Below are positions 1-7,041 of a DNA stretch of 39,232 bases, piece after piece. Position 1 is the first letter of the stretch; each line of letters begins with the position of its first letter. A program made the position numbers and the translations under genes. The stretch is from positions 1-39,232 of the forward strand of contig CAZPHI010000018.1 in NCBI GenBank assembly GCA_964586425.1. Reading direction: 5' to 3'. A model generated the notes under the pieces. The model was not told the origin of the DNA and did no database searches. It was given only the letters and a program-made list of their open reading frames with translations. The stretch comes from CAZPHI01 sp964586425 (GTDB lineage: Bacteria > Bacillota > Clostridia > Lachnospirales > Lachnospiraceae).

Positions 1-2
1 TG

Positions 3-305
3 AAGCAAAAGGAATATAATTTCATGCTTGGGAGAAGATGTGAGGATGAGATTGATGCCTATAATAAGGACGAATTGAAGAAGGCGAAGAAAGAGCATCG
101 CAAAGCAGATCTGATTTCTAAGATTTCGGTACATTGTTTGAGACACACAGCTTGTACAAATCTGGCAAGACTTATCAACGTAAAGTCATTACAGTACATT
201 ATGGGACATGCTCATAGTGATGTGACGATGGATGTGTATAATCATCTGGGAACTTATGAGGAAGCAAAAGAAGAAATGAGAATGCTTGAAAAAATCATAG
301 GATAA
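3..305 (+). CDS. Tyrosine recombinase/integrase, C-terminal part (5' end outside window)
   Basis: The frame is open from the first bases of the window, so the gene starts upstream; the first ATG inside (position 24) is probably internal. What remains is the end of the catalytic domain of a phage/ICE-type tyrosine recombinase. The HxxR box is visible as HCLRHTACTNLA, followed by the second conserved His in YIMGHAHSDVT and the nucleophilic tyrosine in DVYNHL. The upstream catalytic Arg and Lys are outside the window. Such enzymes cut and rejoin DNA at att sites. Integrase genes often sit at one end of their element, and here chromosomal-looking genes begin soon after the stop, so this is probably an element end. 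A paired direct repeat and an inverted repeat follow within 100 bases. Confidence 0.9.
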   Translation, partial: KQKEYNFMLGRRCEDEIDAYNKDELKKAKKEHRKADLISKISVHCLRHTACTNLARLINVKSLQYIMGHAHSDVTMDVYNHLGTYEEAKEEMRMLEKIIG

Positions 306-319
306 AAGATGAAAAAAGT

Positions 320-340
320 GGTCTCAATTTGGTCTCAATT
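320..340. repeat. Tandem pair of GGTCTCAATT, possible integrase arm sites
   Basis: GGTCTCAATT occurs at 320-329 and again at 331-340, an 11-base period, just downstream of the integrase stop codon. Short direct repeats beside an integrase are typical of recombinase arm-binding sites near an element end; that role is inferred. Confidence 0.4.
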
Positions 341-376
341 GCAATTTTTAGTAGTTTATAAAGATTTTAGAACCCC

Positions 377-402
377 GCAACCCTTGATTTTACTTGGGTT
401 GC
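377..402 (+). terminator. Inverted repeat after the integrase: weak terminator or part of the attachment site
   Basis: GCAACCC (377-383) pairs with GGGTTGC (396-402) around a 12-base loop, followed by AAAAATTAAC with no U-run. It could be a weak terminator or the crossover region of the element. No second att copy is visible in the window. Confidence 0.35.
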
Positions 403-420
403 AAAAATTAACAGATTATT

Positions 421-447
421 TTAGCACTCACCTCTTGACAGTGCTAA
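421..447 (+). promoter_or_regulatory. CIRCE operator (HrcA binding site)
   Basis: TTAGCACTC, nine bases, then CAGTGCTAA. This matches the CIRCE consensus TTAGCACTC-N9-GAGTGCTAA with one mismatch. HrcA bound here represses heat-shock genes in Firmicutes. It overlaps the promoter of the Hsp20 gene, so repression by occlusion is expected. Confidence 0.93.
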
Positions 448-463
448 TAATATGTGTTATATT
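435..463 (+). promoter_or_regulatory. Sigma-A promoter of hsp20, overlapping CIRCE
   Basis: A perfect -35 TTGACA (435-440), a 17-base spacer and -10 TATATT (458-463). The -35 lies inside the CIRCE spacer and right half. Transcription would start near 470, giving a leader of about 130 bases in which I see no clear structure. Confidence 0.85.
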
Positions 464-598
464 ACAACTAGAACAAAGGAAGAGATGCAATAATAGTTGT
501 GATATCCAATGTAATATCCAATACAACATCAAATCCAATGCTACTTAAGGTAACTATTAACAAGACTAAGTCGAATGTATATTAAGGAGGAATGACTT

Positions 599-1051
599 AT
601 GATGATGCCTAGTATTTTTGGAGAGAATTTGTTTGATGACTGGATGGACGATATGAATTTTGGTAAGTTCTTTAATGACCAGAAGAGCCCAGTATTTGGA
701 AAACACGAGAAGAATCTAATGAAGACAGATATTAAGGAAAAAGAGAATTCTTATGAACTTGATATGGATCTTCCAGGATTTAAGAAAGAAGATGTAACTG
801 CAAAGCTTGAGAATGGTTATATTACCATCTCGGCACATAGAGATCATAATAAAGATGAGAAGGATAAAGCTGGTAATTACATTAGACAGGAAAGATATAC
901 CGGCAGTTGTCAGCGAAGCTTTTATGTAGGCGAGACAATTAAGCAGGAAGATATATCAGCAAAGTTTGAGAATGGTATTCTTAGTCTTTCAATTCCAAAA
1001 GAAGATAAGAAGGCAATTGCCAATAACAACTTTATAGCTATTGAGGGATAA
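599..1051 (+). CDS. hsp20: Hsp20/alpha-crystallin family small heat-shock protein
   Basis: A 150-residue ATP-independent holdase that binds unfolding proteins in the cytoplasm. The N-terminal arm (about residues 1-38) is rich in Phe, Met and Asp. The alpha-crystallin domain follows (about 39-140), with the typical ELDMDLPGFKKEDV strand region, NGYITISAH, and the late FENGILSLSIPK motif. The start is chosen because AAGGAGG (584-590) sits eight bases before the ATG; two more ATGs follow directly. The gene is alone under a CIRCE-overlapped promoter and is followed by a hairpin terminator, so it is probably a monocistronic heat-shock gene under HrcA rather than part of a dnaK or groESL operon. 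Confidence 0.95.
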   Translation: MMMPSIFGENLFDDWMDDMNFGKFFNDQKSPVFGKHEKNLMKTDIKEKENSYELDMDLPGFKKEDVTAKLENGYITISAHRDHNKDEKDKAGNYIRQERYTGSCQRSFYVGETIKQEDISAKFENGILSLSIPKEDKKAIANNNFIAIEG

Positions 1052-1099
1052 TGTAAGATTTACATCCATAATCATCAAATAAATTGTATAAGCAAAAGC

Positions 1100-1146
1100 A
1101 AAGGACTTGTGTGGGCACATCAAATTGTTGCCTGCACAGGTCCTTT
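1100..1146 (+). terminator. Long hairpin terminator after hsp20
   Basis: AAAGGACTTGTGTGGGCA pairs with TGCCTGCACAGGTCCTTT, including some G-U pairs, around an 11-base loop. It is not followed by a clear U-run, so termination may be partial, but no other terminator is visible before the next gene. Confidence 0.7.
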
Positions 1147-1201
1147 GTGGTAATATAACTATATTAATATTCGTGTTAGCGCGGGAAAGGATACTGGAGA
1201 A

Positions 1202-2173
1202 TTGAAGAACTATATTGTTTTTGATCTGGAATGGAACCAGTGTCCATCCGGAAAAGATAACGAAGTAACGGGGGTTCCATTCGAAGTAATTGAGATTGGA
1301 GCGGTGAAGTTAGATGAGAGATGGCAGGTCGTTGACACATTTCGCAGATATATCAAACCTCAGTTATATGATAGAATTAACACCTACACCAGTGAAGTAA
1401 TCAATATTACCATGGAGCTTCTTAATGAGCAGGGTATGTCATTCGTTAAGGCCTGTAGTGAATTCCTTGGGTGGTGCGGGCTGGATTATACATTCGTGAT
1501 CTGGGGTGATTCGGATCTTGTAGAATTGCAGCGTAATATGAGTTATTACAAGATGGAGAGTCCACTTGATTTTCCACTGTATTATCTCGATGCGCAGAAG
1601 ATATATTCAATTTGCTGTGATGATGGTAAGTCTAGAGTGGCATTAAAGCATGCAGTTGAGCAGCTTGATCTTGATGTTGAGGAGGAATTTCATGATGCAT
1701 TGAGCGACTCTGTATACACAACGAAGGTTATTCAGAAAATCAACATGGACTATGGCAAAAGATTCTATTCAATTGATACCTACCGAATTCCGAAGAGTCG
1801 TGATGAAGAGATAAAGGTGCATTTTGATAATTACTCGAAGTACATCTCAAGGGGATTTGAGACCAGAGAAGATGTAATGAACGACAGCGAGGTAATCACC
1901 ACTAGATGTAATATCTGCGGTAGGAATTCCAAGAGGATTATTAGATGGTTTTCAAGTAATACCAAGATGTATTATGCGTTATCAAGCTGTGCCACACATG
2001 GATATGTGAAAGGCCGCATAAAGATTAAGCAGAATGATGACGGAAGTTATTATGCAACTAAGATTCTTAAGTTAACGGATGAGGCTGGCATTAAGAATAT
2101 CAAAGCAAAGCAGAAGTTTGTCAAGGAAAAGAGACATGAAAGATGTGACAGAAAAAAGCAAAGTGACAGATAA
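1202..2173 (+). CDS. DEDDh 3'-5' exonuclease with C-terminal zinc-ribbon-like region
   Basis: A 323-residue protein of the RNase T/DnaQ-like exonuclease superfamily, related to KapD-type proteins. The ExoI motif is FDLEW (acidic residues at 8 and 10). The middle motif is WGDSDLVELQ and the ExoIII motif is HDALSDSVYT, giving the DEDDh set, so two-metal hydrolysis of DNA or RNA 3' ends is expected. After about residue 225 there is an extra region with CNICG and a later Cys/His pair (SSCATHGYV), which looks like a zinc ribbon and may bind nucleic acid. The chosen start is TTG; the ribosome site (GGAGA directly upstream, AAAGG at 1186-1190) is poor, so the start is uncertain. The 3' end overlaps the next gene by 38 bases, suggesting coupling. 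Confidence 0.85.
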   Translation: MKNYIVFDLEWNQCPSGKDNEVTGVPFEVIEIGAVKLDERWQVVDTFRRYIKPQLYDRINTYTSEVINITMELLNEQGMSFVKACSEFLGWCGLDYTFVIWGDSDLVELQRNMSYYKMESPLDFPLYYLDAQKIYSICCDDGKSRVALKHAVEQLDLDVEEEFHDALSDSVYTTKVIQKINMDYGKRFYSIDTYRIPKSRDEEIKVHFDNYSKYISRGFETREDVMNDSEVITTRCNICGRNSKRIIRWFSSNTKMYYALSSCATHGYVKGRIKIKQNDDGSYYATKILKLTDEAGIKNIKAKQKFVKEKRHERCDRKKQSDR

Positions 2174-4220
2174 GAATATGGGCAGAATAAGCCTTCAGAA
2201 GCAAAAGCATTTCCTTAGAAATGCTTTTATTTTGGTGTCAATGCTTGTAGTTTTATTGCCAGCCCTAAGGACACAGTCATTCGCGGCGGAGGCCGAGTCC
2301 ACCCAAGAGTCATCCGTGGCTGAGTGCACTCAGGAGTCATCCGTAGCTGAGTCCACCCAAGCCGTATACATACCCGATAGAGGAGAACTTCCATTAGTTC
2401 GCAATCAGGGGCGCCATAATCTGTGCTGGGCATTCTCAGCGATATCCTGCGCTGAAATCAATATGTTAAAACAAGGCAAAAGTGAGAGTCCTGATTATTC
2501 GGAGGTTCAGCTTGCATATTATACATATAATCAAGTTTCAAGCGATTATCTGACAACGCAAAAAGGTAATCATACAGATGGAGATGAGAATAATGTGTCG
2601 CAGTCAGTATTTGAAGTTGGCGGCAATAATAACTTTGCGGCGGCAGCACTTGCATCTTGGAAAGGGCTTGTAGACGAGGAACAGATTACGTTCACAGATG
2701 AGACTATGGAAAGCATCAATTCTAATAGACTTGCTGACGAATACGCATATACGATAGATAGTGTGCACATGACGGACTGCCTGATACTTGACACAACAGA
2801 TATTGATGGCATCAAAGAGAGTATTAGCAGTTATGGTGCGGCTTCGGCGAATATATATTACAGCGCGCAGTATCTGAAACTTAATGAAGCAGATGGTACT
2901 TACAGCTATTATAATACAATGAATACCACAAGGAATCATGCAGTTACAATTGTCGGTTGGGATGATAATTATAGTGCAGATAACTTCAAGTATTCGCCTG
3001 GTGAAGATGGTGCCTGGCTTGTTCGTAACAGCTTCGGGAGTGACTTTGCGGATGGGGGATATTTTTATATTTCATATTATGAGACATCGCTTAATAAGGC
3101 CTATATCTATAATTTTGATACGGGCGATAATTACGACAATAATTATCAGTATGATGGTGCGATAAAGAGCGGATATATTAGAGGCAATGGCTATCTAAAA
3201 ACTGTTGTTAACTACAAGGCAGAATCGGATGAATCGCTTGAGGCAGTTATGTTCTTAATTAACAGTAATGACGTGGATTATCAGATAAAAGTGGATAACT
3301 TAGTTGCGGCAACTGGACATTGTGGATACGCAGGTTATCATACAATTAAGCTAAATCAGAGCGTGCTACTATCAGAAGGTGATACATTTAGCATAGCAAT
3401 CGAGTTAAGCGGAGAGGGCAATATAGATGTTGGCGTTGAGATGTCTGAGGAAACGGACTGGTATTCATCTGTCGCACATTCTGAAGCAGGCAGATGCTTT
3501 TACGCTCTTAATAGAGGTGATGAGCTCACGGATTATGGGGCTTTGTACAATGCTGATATTCGCGTGAAAGCATTTACCAAGAATAGAGATGTGAATTCAG
3601 AGCAAGACACGATTAATCGTTACGTCGAGAATCTATATGGCACTATTCTGTTAAGACATAGTGATGAGGCGGGCTTGAAGGCTTGGGTGAGTGCAATAGC
3701 TGATGGCACATATTCGCCGGCAGAAGTCTGTGTGCAGTTCTTTGGAAGTACAGAATATAAGGCATTATCTGGCTTTAATGCAGTAACAGCGGTGTCTGAT
3801 GGAAGTAGCGCATATGATGAAGTGATAGGGCATCTGTATAAGAGCCTTCTATTGAGAAATGCTGATGCGACCGAAACACAGCTATGGAGCGAGGTCTATG
3901 AACGCGGTGTAAGCCTGGAATTCTTGATTGACAGGTTCGTCGGGTCGAGTGAGTTTGAGGCTGTCTGGAACGTAGCTGATTATAAAGGAATGACACTTCA
4001 TTACAATAGAGATTTGAATATAGATAATACTGCAAAGGTGACGGTAATCTATAAGGAACTGCTCAAACGTATCCCTGATGAGGCGGGGCTTAATCTGTGG
4101 TGTGGAATGCTTAATGCGGCGAATGGTATCAATGAAAAAGAGCTAAGGAATATAATCCTCAGCTCCAAAGAATATCATGATTTGAATCTATCTGCGACGT
4201 CTTCCGCGTCTCTTTCTTAA
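2136..4220 (+). CDS. Secreted C1A (papain-like) cysteine peptidase with lectin-like domain and three DUF4214 repeats
   Basis: A protein of 694 residues from the ATG at 2136, chosen because AAGGA lies eight bases upstream; the open frame extends to 2079 without such a site. A hydrophobic export signal (around AFILVSMLVVLLPAL) is followed by a Ser/Thr/Glu-rich linker with repeats of ESTQESSVA type. The peptidase domain has the active Cys in NQGRHNLCWAFSA (Cys97), His in RNHAVTIVGWDD (His268) and Asn in WLVRNSFG (Asn298), the complete C1A triad. A beta-rich region resembling the lectin-like domain that often follows such peptidases comes next. The last 210 residues hold three DUF4214 units, each with a Leu-Leu-x-R core and an Asp/Glu-Ala-Gly/Thr pattern. 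It is probably an extracellular or wall-associated protease; the substrate is unknown. The end overlaps the next gene tail-to-tail. Confidence 0.88.
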   Translation: MKDVTEKSKVTDKNMGRISLQKQKHFLRNAFILVSMLVVLLPALRTQSFAAEAESTQESSVAECTQESSVAESTQAVYIPDRGELPLVRNQGRHNLCWAFSAISCAEINMLKQGKSESPDYSEVQLAYYTYNQVSSDYLTTQKGNHTDGDENNVSQSVFEVGGNNNFAAAALASWKGLVDEEQITFTDETMESINSNRLADEYAYTIDSVHMTDCLILDTTDIDGIKESISSYGAASANIYYSAQYLKLNEADGTYSYYNTMNTTRNHAVTIVGWDDNYSADNFKYSPGEDGAWLVRNSFGSDFADGGYFYISYYETSLNKAYIYNFDTGDNYDNNYQYDGAIKSGYIRGNGYLKTVVNYKAESDESLEAVMFLINSNDVDYQIKVDNLVAATGHCGYAGYHTIKLNQSVLLSEGDTFSIAIELSGEGNIDVGVEMSEETDWYSSVAHSEAGRCFYALNRGDELTDYGALYNADIRVKAFTKNRDVNSEQDTINRYVENLYGTILLRHSDEAGLKAWVSAIADGTYSPAEVCVQFFGSTEYKALSGFNAVTAVSDGSSAYDEVIGHLYKSLLLRNADATETQLWSEVYERGVSLEFLIDRFVGSSEFEAVWNVADYKGMTLHYNRDLNIDNTAKVTVIYKELLKRIPDEAGLNLWCGMLNAANGINEKELRNIILSSKEYHDLNLSATSSASLS

Positions 4221-5579
4221 GAAGTGCCCTTCAAGTACGAAGGAAACAATAATCGCAACGCATAAGATAATCGCAACTACACGAATATCAATATCAAAGC
4301 ATTGCTTGCTATTAGGTGTGCTGCTTTCGTCCGTTAGAACGTATGGCAGATTCGAAGCATCGCTGATGTTCTTATTAGTAGTCATCATCAGTGTTGCAGT
4401 TCCAACAACATTGTTATTATATACGAAGTTAATGTCGGCTGTATAATCGTAGTTTGTCGTATCGGTATTCGCATTGTGGTTAACTTGAATATCAATGTCT
4501 GAGACAGCTGAACCTGCTGGCAAGTCAACATAAGAGGCATTCATGGCAAATGCTATATCGCTATTACCGTAGACCTTCGAATTATAGTAGCTTGAACTTG
4601 TAAACAGTGATGATACATCGCTTTCTGATATGGATATACGATTGAAATTATTAAAACCATATTCAAATAATGAAGTTGTCTCTATGAATCTTAAATCATC
4701 CTGTGAATTAAGGATTACACATATAAGTCGCATGCCGTCTTTTTCGGCGTATGTAACAAGAGTGTGTCCTGATTCATCTGTAAATCCAGTCTTACCGCCC
4801 TTACAGTACTGATAGTAGAATGAACGCCCTTTGAGCATCTTGTGCCTGTGAACGCAAGATCTTGAAGTCGTTGTCTTGTTAGTTGGCGGAATTACATATG
4901 TATCGGAATATGAATCGATTGACATAAATGTTGCATTATTAAAGCAGCCTCTCGCAATCATCGCTAAATCATAAGCGGTTGTATAGTGGTTTGGATCAGA
5001 TAATCCACTTGCATTATTAAAATGTGTATCGGTTGCACCGAGTTCTTTGGCACGGGCATTCATCATATCAACAAATGTTGAAAGGTTGCCACCAACGTGT
5101 TCTGCAAGTCCATAGGCAATCTCATTGGCTGAGCTAAGTAATAAGCCGTATAAAGCTTGTTCTACTGTGTATTGTTCACCAGTCTTTGTTCCAAGATTGG
5201 CCTCGTCCCATTTGACGCTGTTAGCGGCGGTAGAGGAGAATGTTACAGTCTCATCAAAGCTGCAGTTCTCAACAGTTAGCAGACCAGTCATAATCTTGGT
5301 TGTACTGGCAGGGAAGCCTTTTTCATGTGAAGCCTTATCATATAGGATTGCACCTGAATCAGCATCTATTAATATGGCATTACCAGATGTAATCTCTGGT
5401 GGTGTTGGCCATGCAAGCGCCGTTTTGTCAGAAGTGGCAGCAGCTGTTGAAACATCGGCTCCATATGCAGTTATTGAGCTAATACTGCATATGTTAGAAG
5501 CCAGCATATAAGTTACGATGAGCAGCGCTACAGATGCGCATCTCAAGTATCTTAAAGTTGATTTATAAAAAGATTTCAT
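4188..5579 (-). CDS. D-alanyl-D-alanine carboxypeptidase (S11 family, DacF-like)
   Basis: A 463-residue low-molecular-weight penicillin-binding protein that trims the terminal D-Ala from peptidoglycan stem peptides. The signal segment is near SVALLIVTYMLASNI. The S11 motifs are all present: STTK (Ser92, Lys95), SSANE for SxN, and KGGKTGFTDESGH for KTG. After the catalytic domain comes a beta-rich domain, then a C-terminal membrane anchor (VVAIILCVAIIVSFVL) and a very basic tail ending RKRRGRRRR. Many DacF proteins use an amphipathic helix instead; here it is a true hydrophobic span. The start has GAGGA upstream. The last 33 bases overlap the convergent peptidase gene, so the Arg-rich tail is encoded opposite the end of that gene. 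Confidence 0.95.
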   Translation of the reverse strand: MKSFYKSTLRYLRCASVALLIVTYMLASNICSISSITAYGADVSTAAATSDKTALAWPTPPEITSGNAILIDADSGAILYDKASHEKGFPASTTKIMTGLLTVENCSFDETVTFSSTAANSVKWDEANLGTKTGEQYTVEQALYGLLLSSANEIAYGLAEHVGGNLSTFVDMMNARAKELGATDTHFNNASGLSDPNHYTTAYDLAMIARGCFNNATFMSIDSYSDTYVIPPTNKTTTSRSCVHRHKMLKGRSFYYQYCKGGKTGFTDESGHTLVTYAEKDGMRLICVILNSQDDLRFIETTSLFEYGFNNFNRISISESDVSSLFTSSSYYNSKVYGNSDIAFAMNASYVDLPAGSAVSDIDIQVNHNANTDTTNYDYTADINFVYNNNVVGTATLMMTTNKNISDASNLPYVLTDESSTPNSKQCFDIDIRVVAIILCVAIIVSFVLEGHFLRKRRGRRRR

Positions 5580-5715
5580 AATGTCCTCACTTTATTTTGT
5601 GTTCAATTTATGTGTAAGCATATAAAGCCATTATAATATAAGTAAAATAAAAATACCATACCTTTATGATAGAAGAAAATGTTGTTGATATTATATATAT
5701 TATATGATAAAGTAA

Positions 5716-5792
5716 ATAAGGGTAAACTTATAGAAATATAAGGACACAAAACTAGAAGTCTAAAGCGTAAGCTAAGATAGTTCGGTTGCAAT
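5716..5792 (+). promoter_or_regulatory. Candidate c-di-GMP-I (GEMM) riboswitch aptamer
   Basis: The strand upstream of the lipoprotein gene fits the GEMM-I pattern when read by eye. It has GGGTAAAC, then a stem CTTATA/TATAAG capped by a GAAA tetraloop, then GGACACAAAACTA, then GTCTAAAGCGTAAGCTAA (a second arm with a short loop), then GATAGTTCGGTTGC. These correspond in order to the consensus blocks GGGCAAACC, GGACGCAAAGCYA, GGGTCTAA and AYRGCYRGGTTGCC. Two consensus Gs are A here (GACACAAAAC for GACGCAAAGC), so ligand affinity or specificity could differ. The right side of the closing helix, GGTTGCA, is also the left arm of a terminator, giving a plausible on-switch. Confidence 0.75.
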
Positions 5793-5820
5793 TAATATTA
5801 TTTAATTGCAACCGTTTTTT
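5783..5820 (+). terminator. Intrinsic terminator, expression platform of the riboswitch
   Basis: CGGTTGCAATTAA (5783-5795) and its exact complement (5802-5814) form a 13-base-pair stem with a six-base loop, followed by TTTTTT. The left arm overlaps the 3' edge of the aptamer, so aptamer folding and terminator folding compete. It lies 33 bases before the lipoprotein start codon. Confidence 0.88.
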
Positions 5821-5852
5821 GCGTTTTATGGCACCAATATGAGGAGGGGAGC

Positions 5853-6377
5853 ATGAAAAGATATTTATACATAGTCATAGTTATCATAATTTGTACAAAT
5901 CTGTCTGGGTGTCACTCAAGCCACAGCAGTAATTTCAAGATGCAGTATGAAGAGGCATCTCAGATCGCCCATAATGTATGTGATGCAATAGTTAATCATG
6001 ATAAGGAGTTGCTAAAAGAGCAGTTCTGTGAGGCAATAAGAGAAGGAAAAGAAACAGCAGTTGATAGAATATATGAGTATATGGATGGAGAGATAGCCAA
6101 GGTTGAAACAAACTTTGACACCGACAGATATTACGATGTAGGTGGTGGAATAAAAAGAATGGGAGATGTATACTCTAAGACATTTGGAATTGAGATTGTG
6201 CTCATATCTGATAAGGGAACTAGATATGAGATATGTGGAACAGGAGACATTGTTAATACAATTACTCCAGCAAATCAGGGATTACAGATTATATATGTGT
6301 ATAAACCAACTTATATAGATGGACAATGGAGAAAAGTGAATGAGGAATTGACAATAGGTAGATTATTAAAGGATTAG
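5853..6377 (+). CDS. Lipoprotein, DUF5104-like
   Basis: A 174-residue protein with a type II signal peptide: a basic start, hydrophobic core IVIVIIICTN and lipobox LSGC, so it should be anchored by lipidated Cys20 outside the membrane. The mature part resembles the DUF5104 lipoproteins of Firmicutes, with a compact helix-plus-sheet region of about 130 residues, but I assign this with moderate certainty. The ribosome site AGGAGG is five bases before the ATG. The gene sits behind a c-di-GMP-type riboswitch and terminator, so its expression probably follows the motile/sessile second messenger. This suggests a surface role in adhesion or sensing, which is an inference. The last codons lie inside a 19-base-pair inverted repeat. 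Confidence 0.8.
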   Translation: MKRYLYIVIVIIICTNLSGCHSSHSSNFKMQYEEASQIAHNVCDAIVNHDKELLKEQFCEAIREGKETAVDRIYEYMDGEIAKVETNFDTDRYYDVGGGIKRMGDVYSKTFGIEIVLISDKGTRYEICGTGDIVNTITPANQGLQIIYVYKPTYIDGQWRKVNEELTIGRLLKD

Positions 6378-6396
6378 CTTTAATAATCTACCTATT
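6353..6396. terminator. Bidirectional hairpin between the lipoprotein gene and the V-ATPase operon
   Basis: A perfect 19-base-pair inverted repeat (6353-6371 with 6378-6396) around the six-base loop GATTAG. The lipoprotein stop codon is in the loop. It has no U-run on either strand, but the position between two convergent transcription units suggests it stops both. Confidence 0.7.
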
Positions 6397-6405
6397 CCAA
6401 TTTCT

Positions 6406-7041
6406 TTACGCATTCTTAGCAGCATCTTTCTTTTGCTTCGTACGCTTAATTACCTTCAGACGTGTGAACTCCTCGCGTTCCTTCTCTTCAAGTGCATTAG
6501 TGATTGAGCGGACAAGCTCGGTGTATGAAGGAATTGTTATATTCTTTAGCGCGTTGGCACGCTTCTGGGTTTTCTTGATATTAGTGGCAAGTCTGTAAGC
6601 AGAGTTTTCAACTGTAGAAAGCTGTAGAGTAAGTTCCTTCACTTTATCAAACTTTTGCTTAGCCTCATCAAGCGATTCCCTCGTACTATAGAAGGCATAG
6701 ACAGCATTTGCCTCATAATTATCTTCAACAAGTGGAATCTCTGTGCCCATAATACTTCTTGACTTAATAGTTATCGTATCATCAATGGGAACCGTGTGCG
6801 CAAGTACCTCGACATGGTGAATACCATTCTCAATATTGGCTTTTTGCAAAGCCTTATATGCCTCGGTAAATGTTGTATCAATCTGACCTTGAATGTCACT
6901 AGCCTTATCAATCAAATCCATCAACTCACGAATAAGTATGTTACGCTTTTTATCCATAAGTTCATAACCCTGTTTGGCAAGTGCAAGAGAATTCTTGGCA
7001 AGAATCAGATTACCCTTGGTAGGGAATTCATTAGGATTCAT
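6406..7041 (-). CDS. ntpD: V-type ATPase subunit D (central rotor shaft)
   Basis: A 211-residue coiled-coil protein that forms the rotating shaft inside the A3B3 head and transmits torque to the ring. Family features are the N-terminal NEFPTKGNLILAKNSLALA stretch, long alpha-helices at both ends, and a short mid-protein segment. The frame is open further upstream, but the ATG at 7041 is chosen because it begins the conserved N-terminus and has GAAGGTGG upstream. It overlaps the end of the B subunit gene by 11 bases, so translation is probably coupled. The C-terminus is Lys/Arg-rich. It is the last gene of the operon, just before a hairpin at 6353-6396. Confidence 0.96.
   Translation of the reverse strand: MNPNEFPTKGNLILAKNSLALAKQGYELMDKKRNILIRELMDLIDKASDIQGQIDTTFTEAYKALQKANIENGIHHVEVLAHTVPIDDTITIKSRSIMGTEIPLVEDNYEANAVYAFYSTRESLDEAKQKFDKVKELTLQLSTVENSAYRLATNIKKTQKRANALKNITIPSYTELVRSITNALEEKEREEFTRLKVIKRTKQKKDAAKNA

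Noticed and set aside
309..548. 79-codon frame after the integrase
   Set aside because: It runs through the CIRCE and promoter, has odd composition and no ribosome site.
2227..4035. Several minus-strand frames inside the peptidase gene
   Set aside because: They lie opposite a well-supported gene with complete motifs and lack ribosome sites.
5603..5791. Minus-strand frame in the dacF-lipoprotein gap
   Set aside because: It covers the riboswitch region, is strongly AT-biased and has no start signal.
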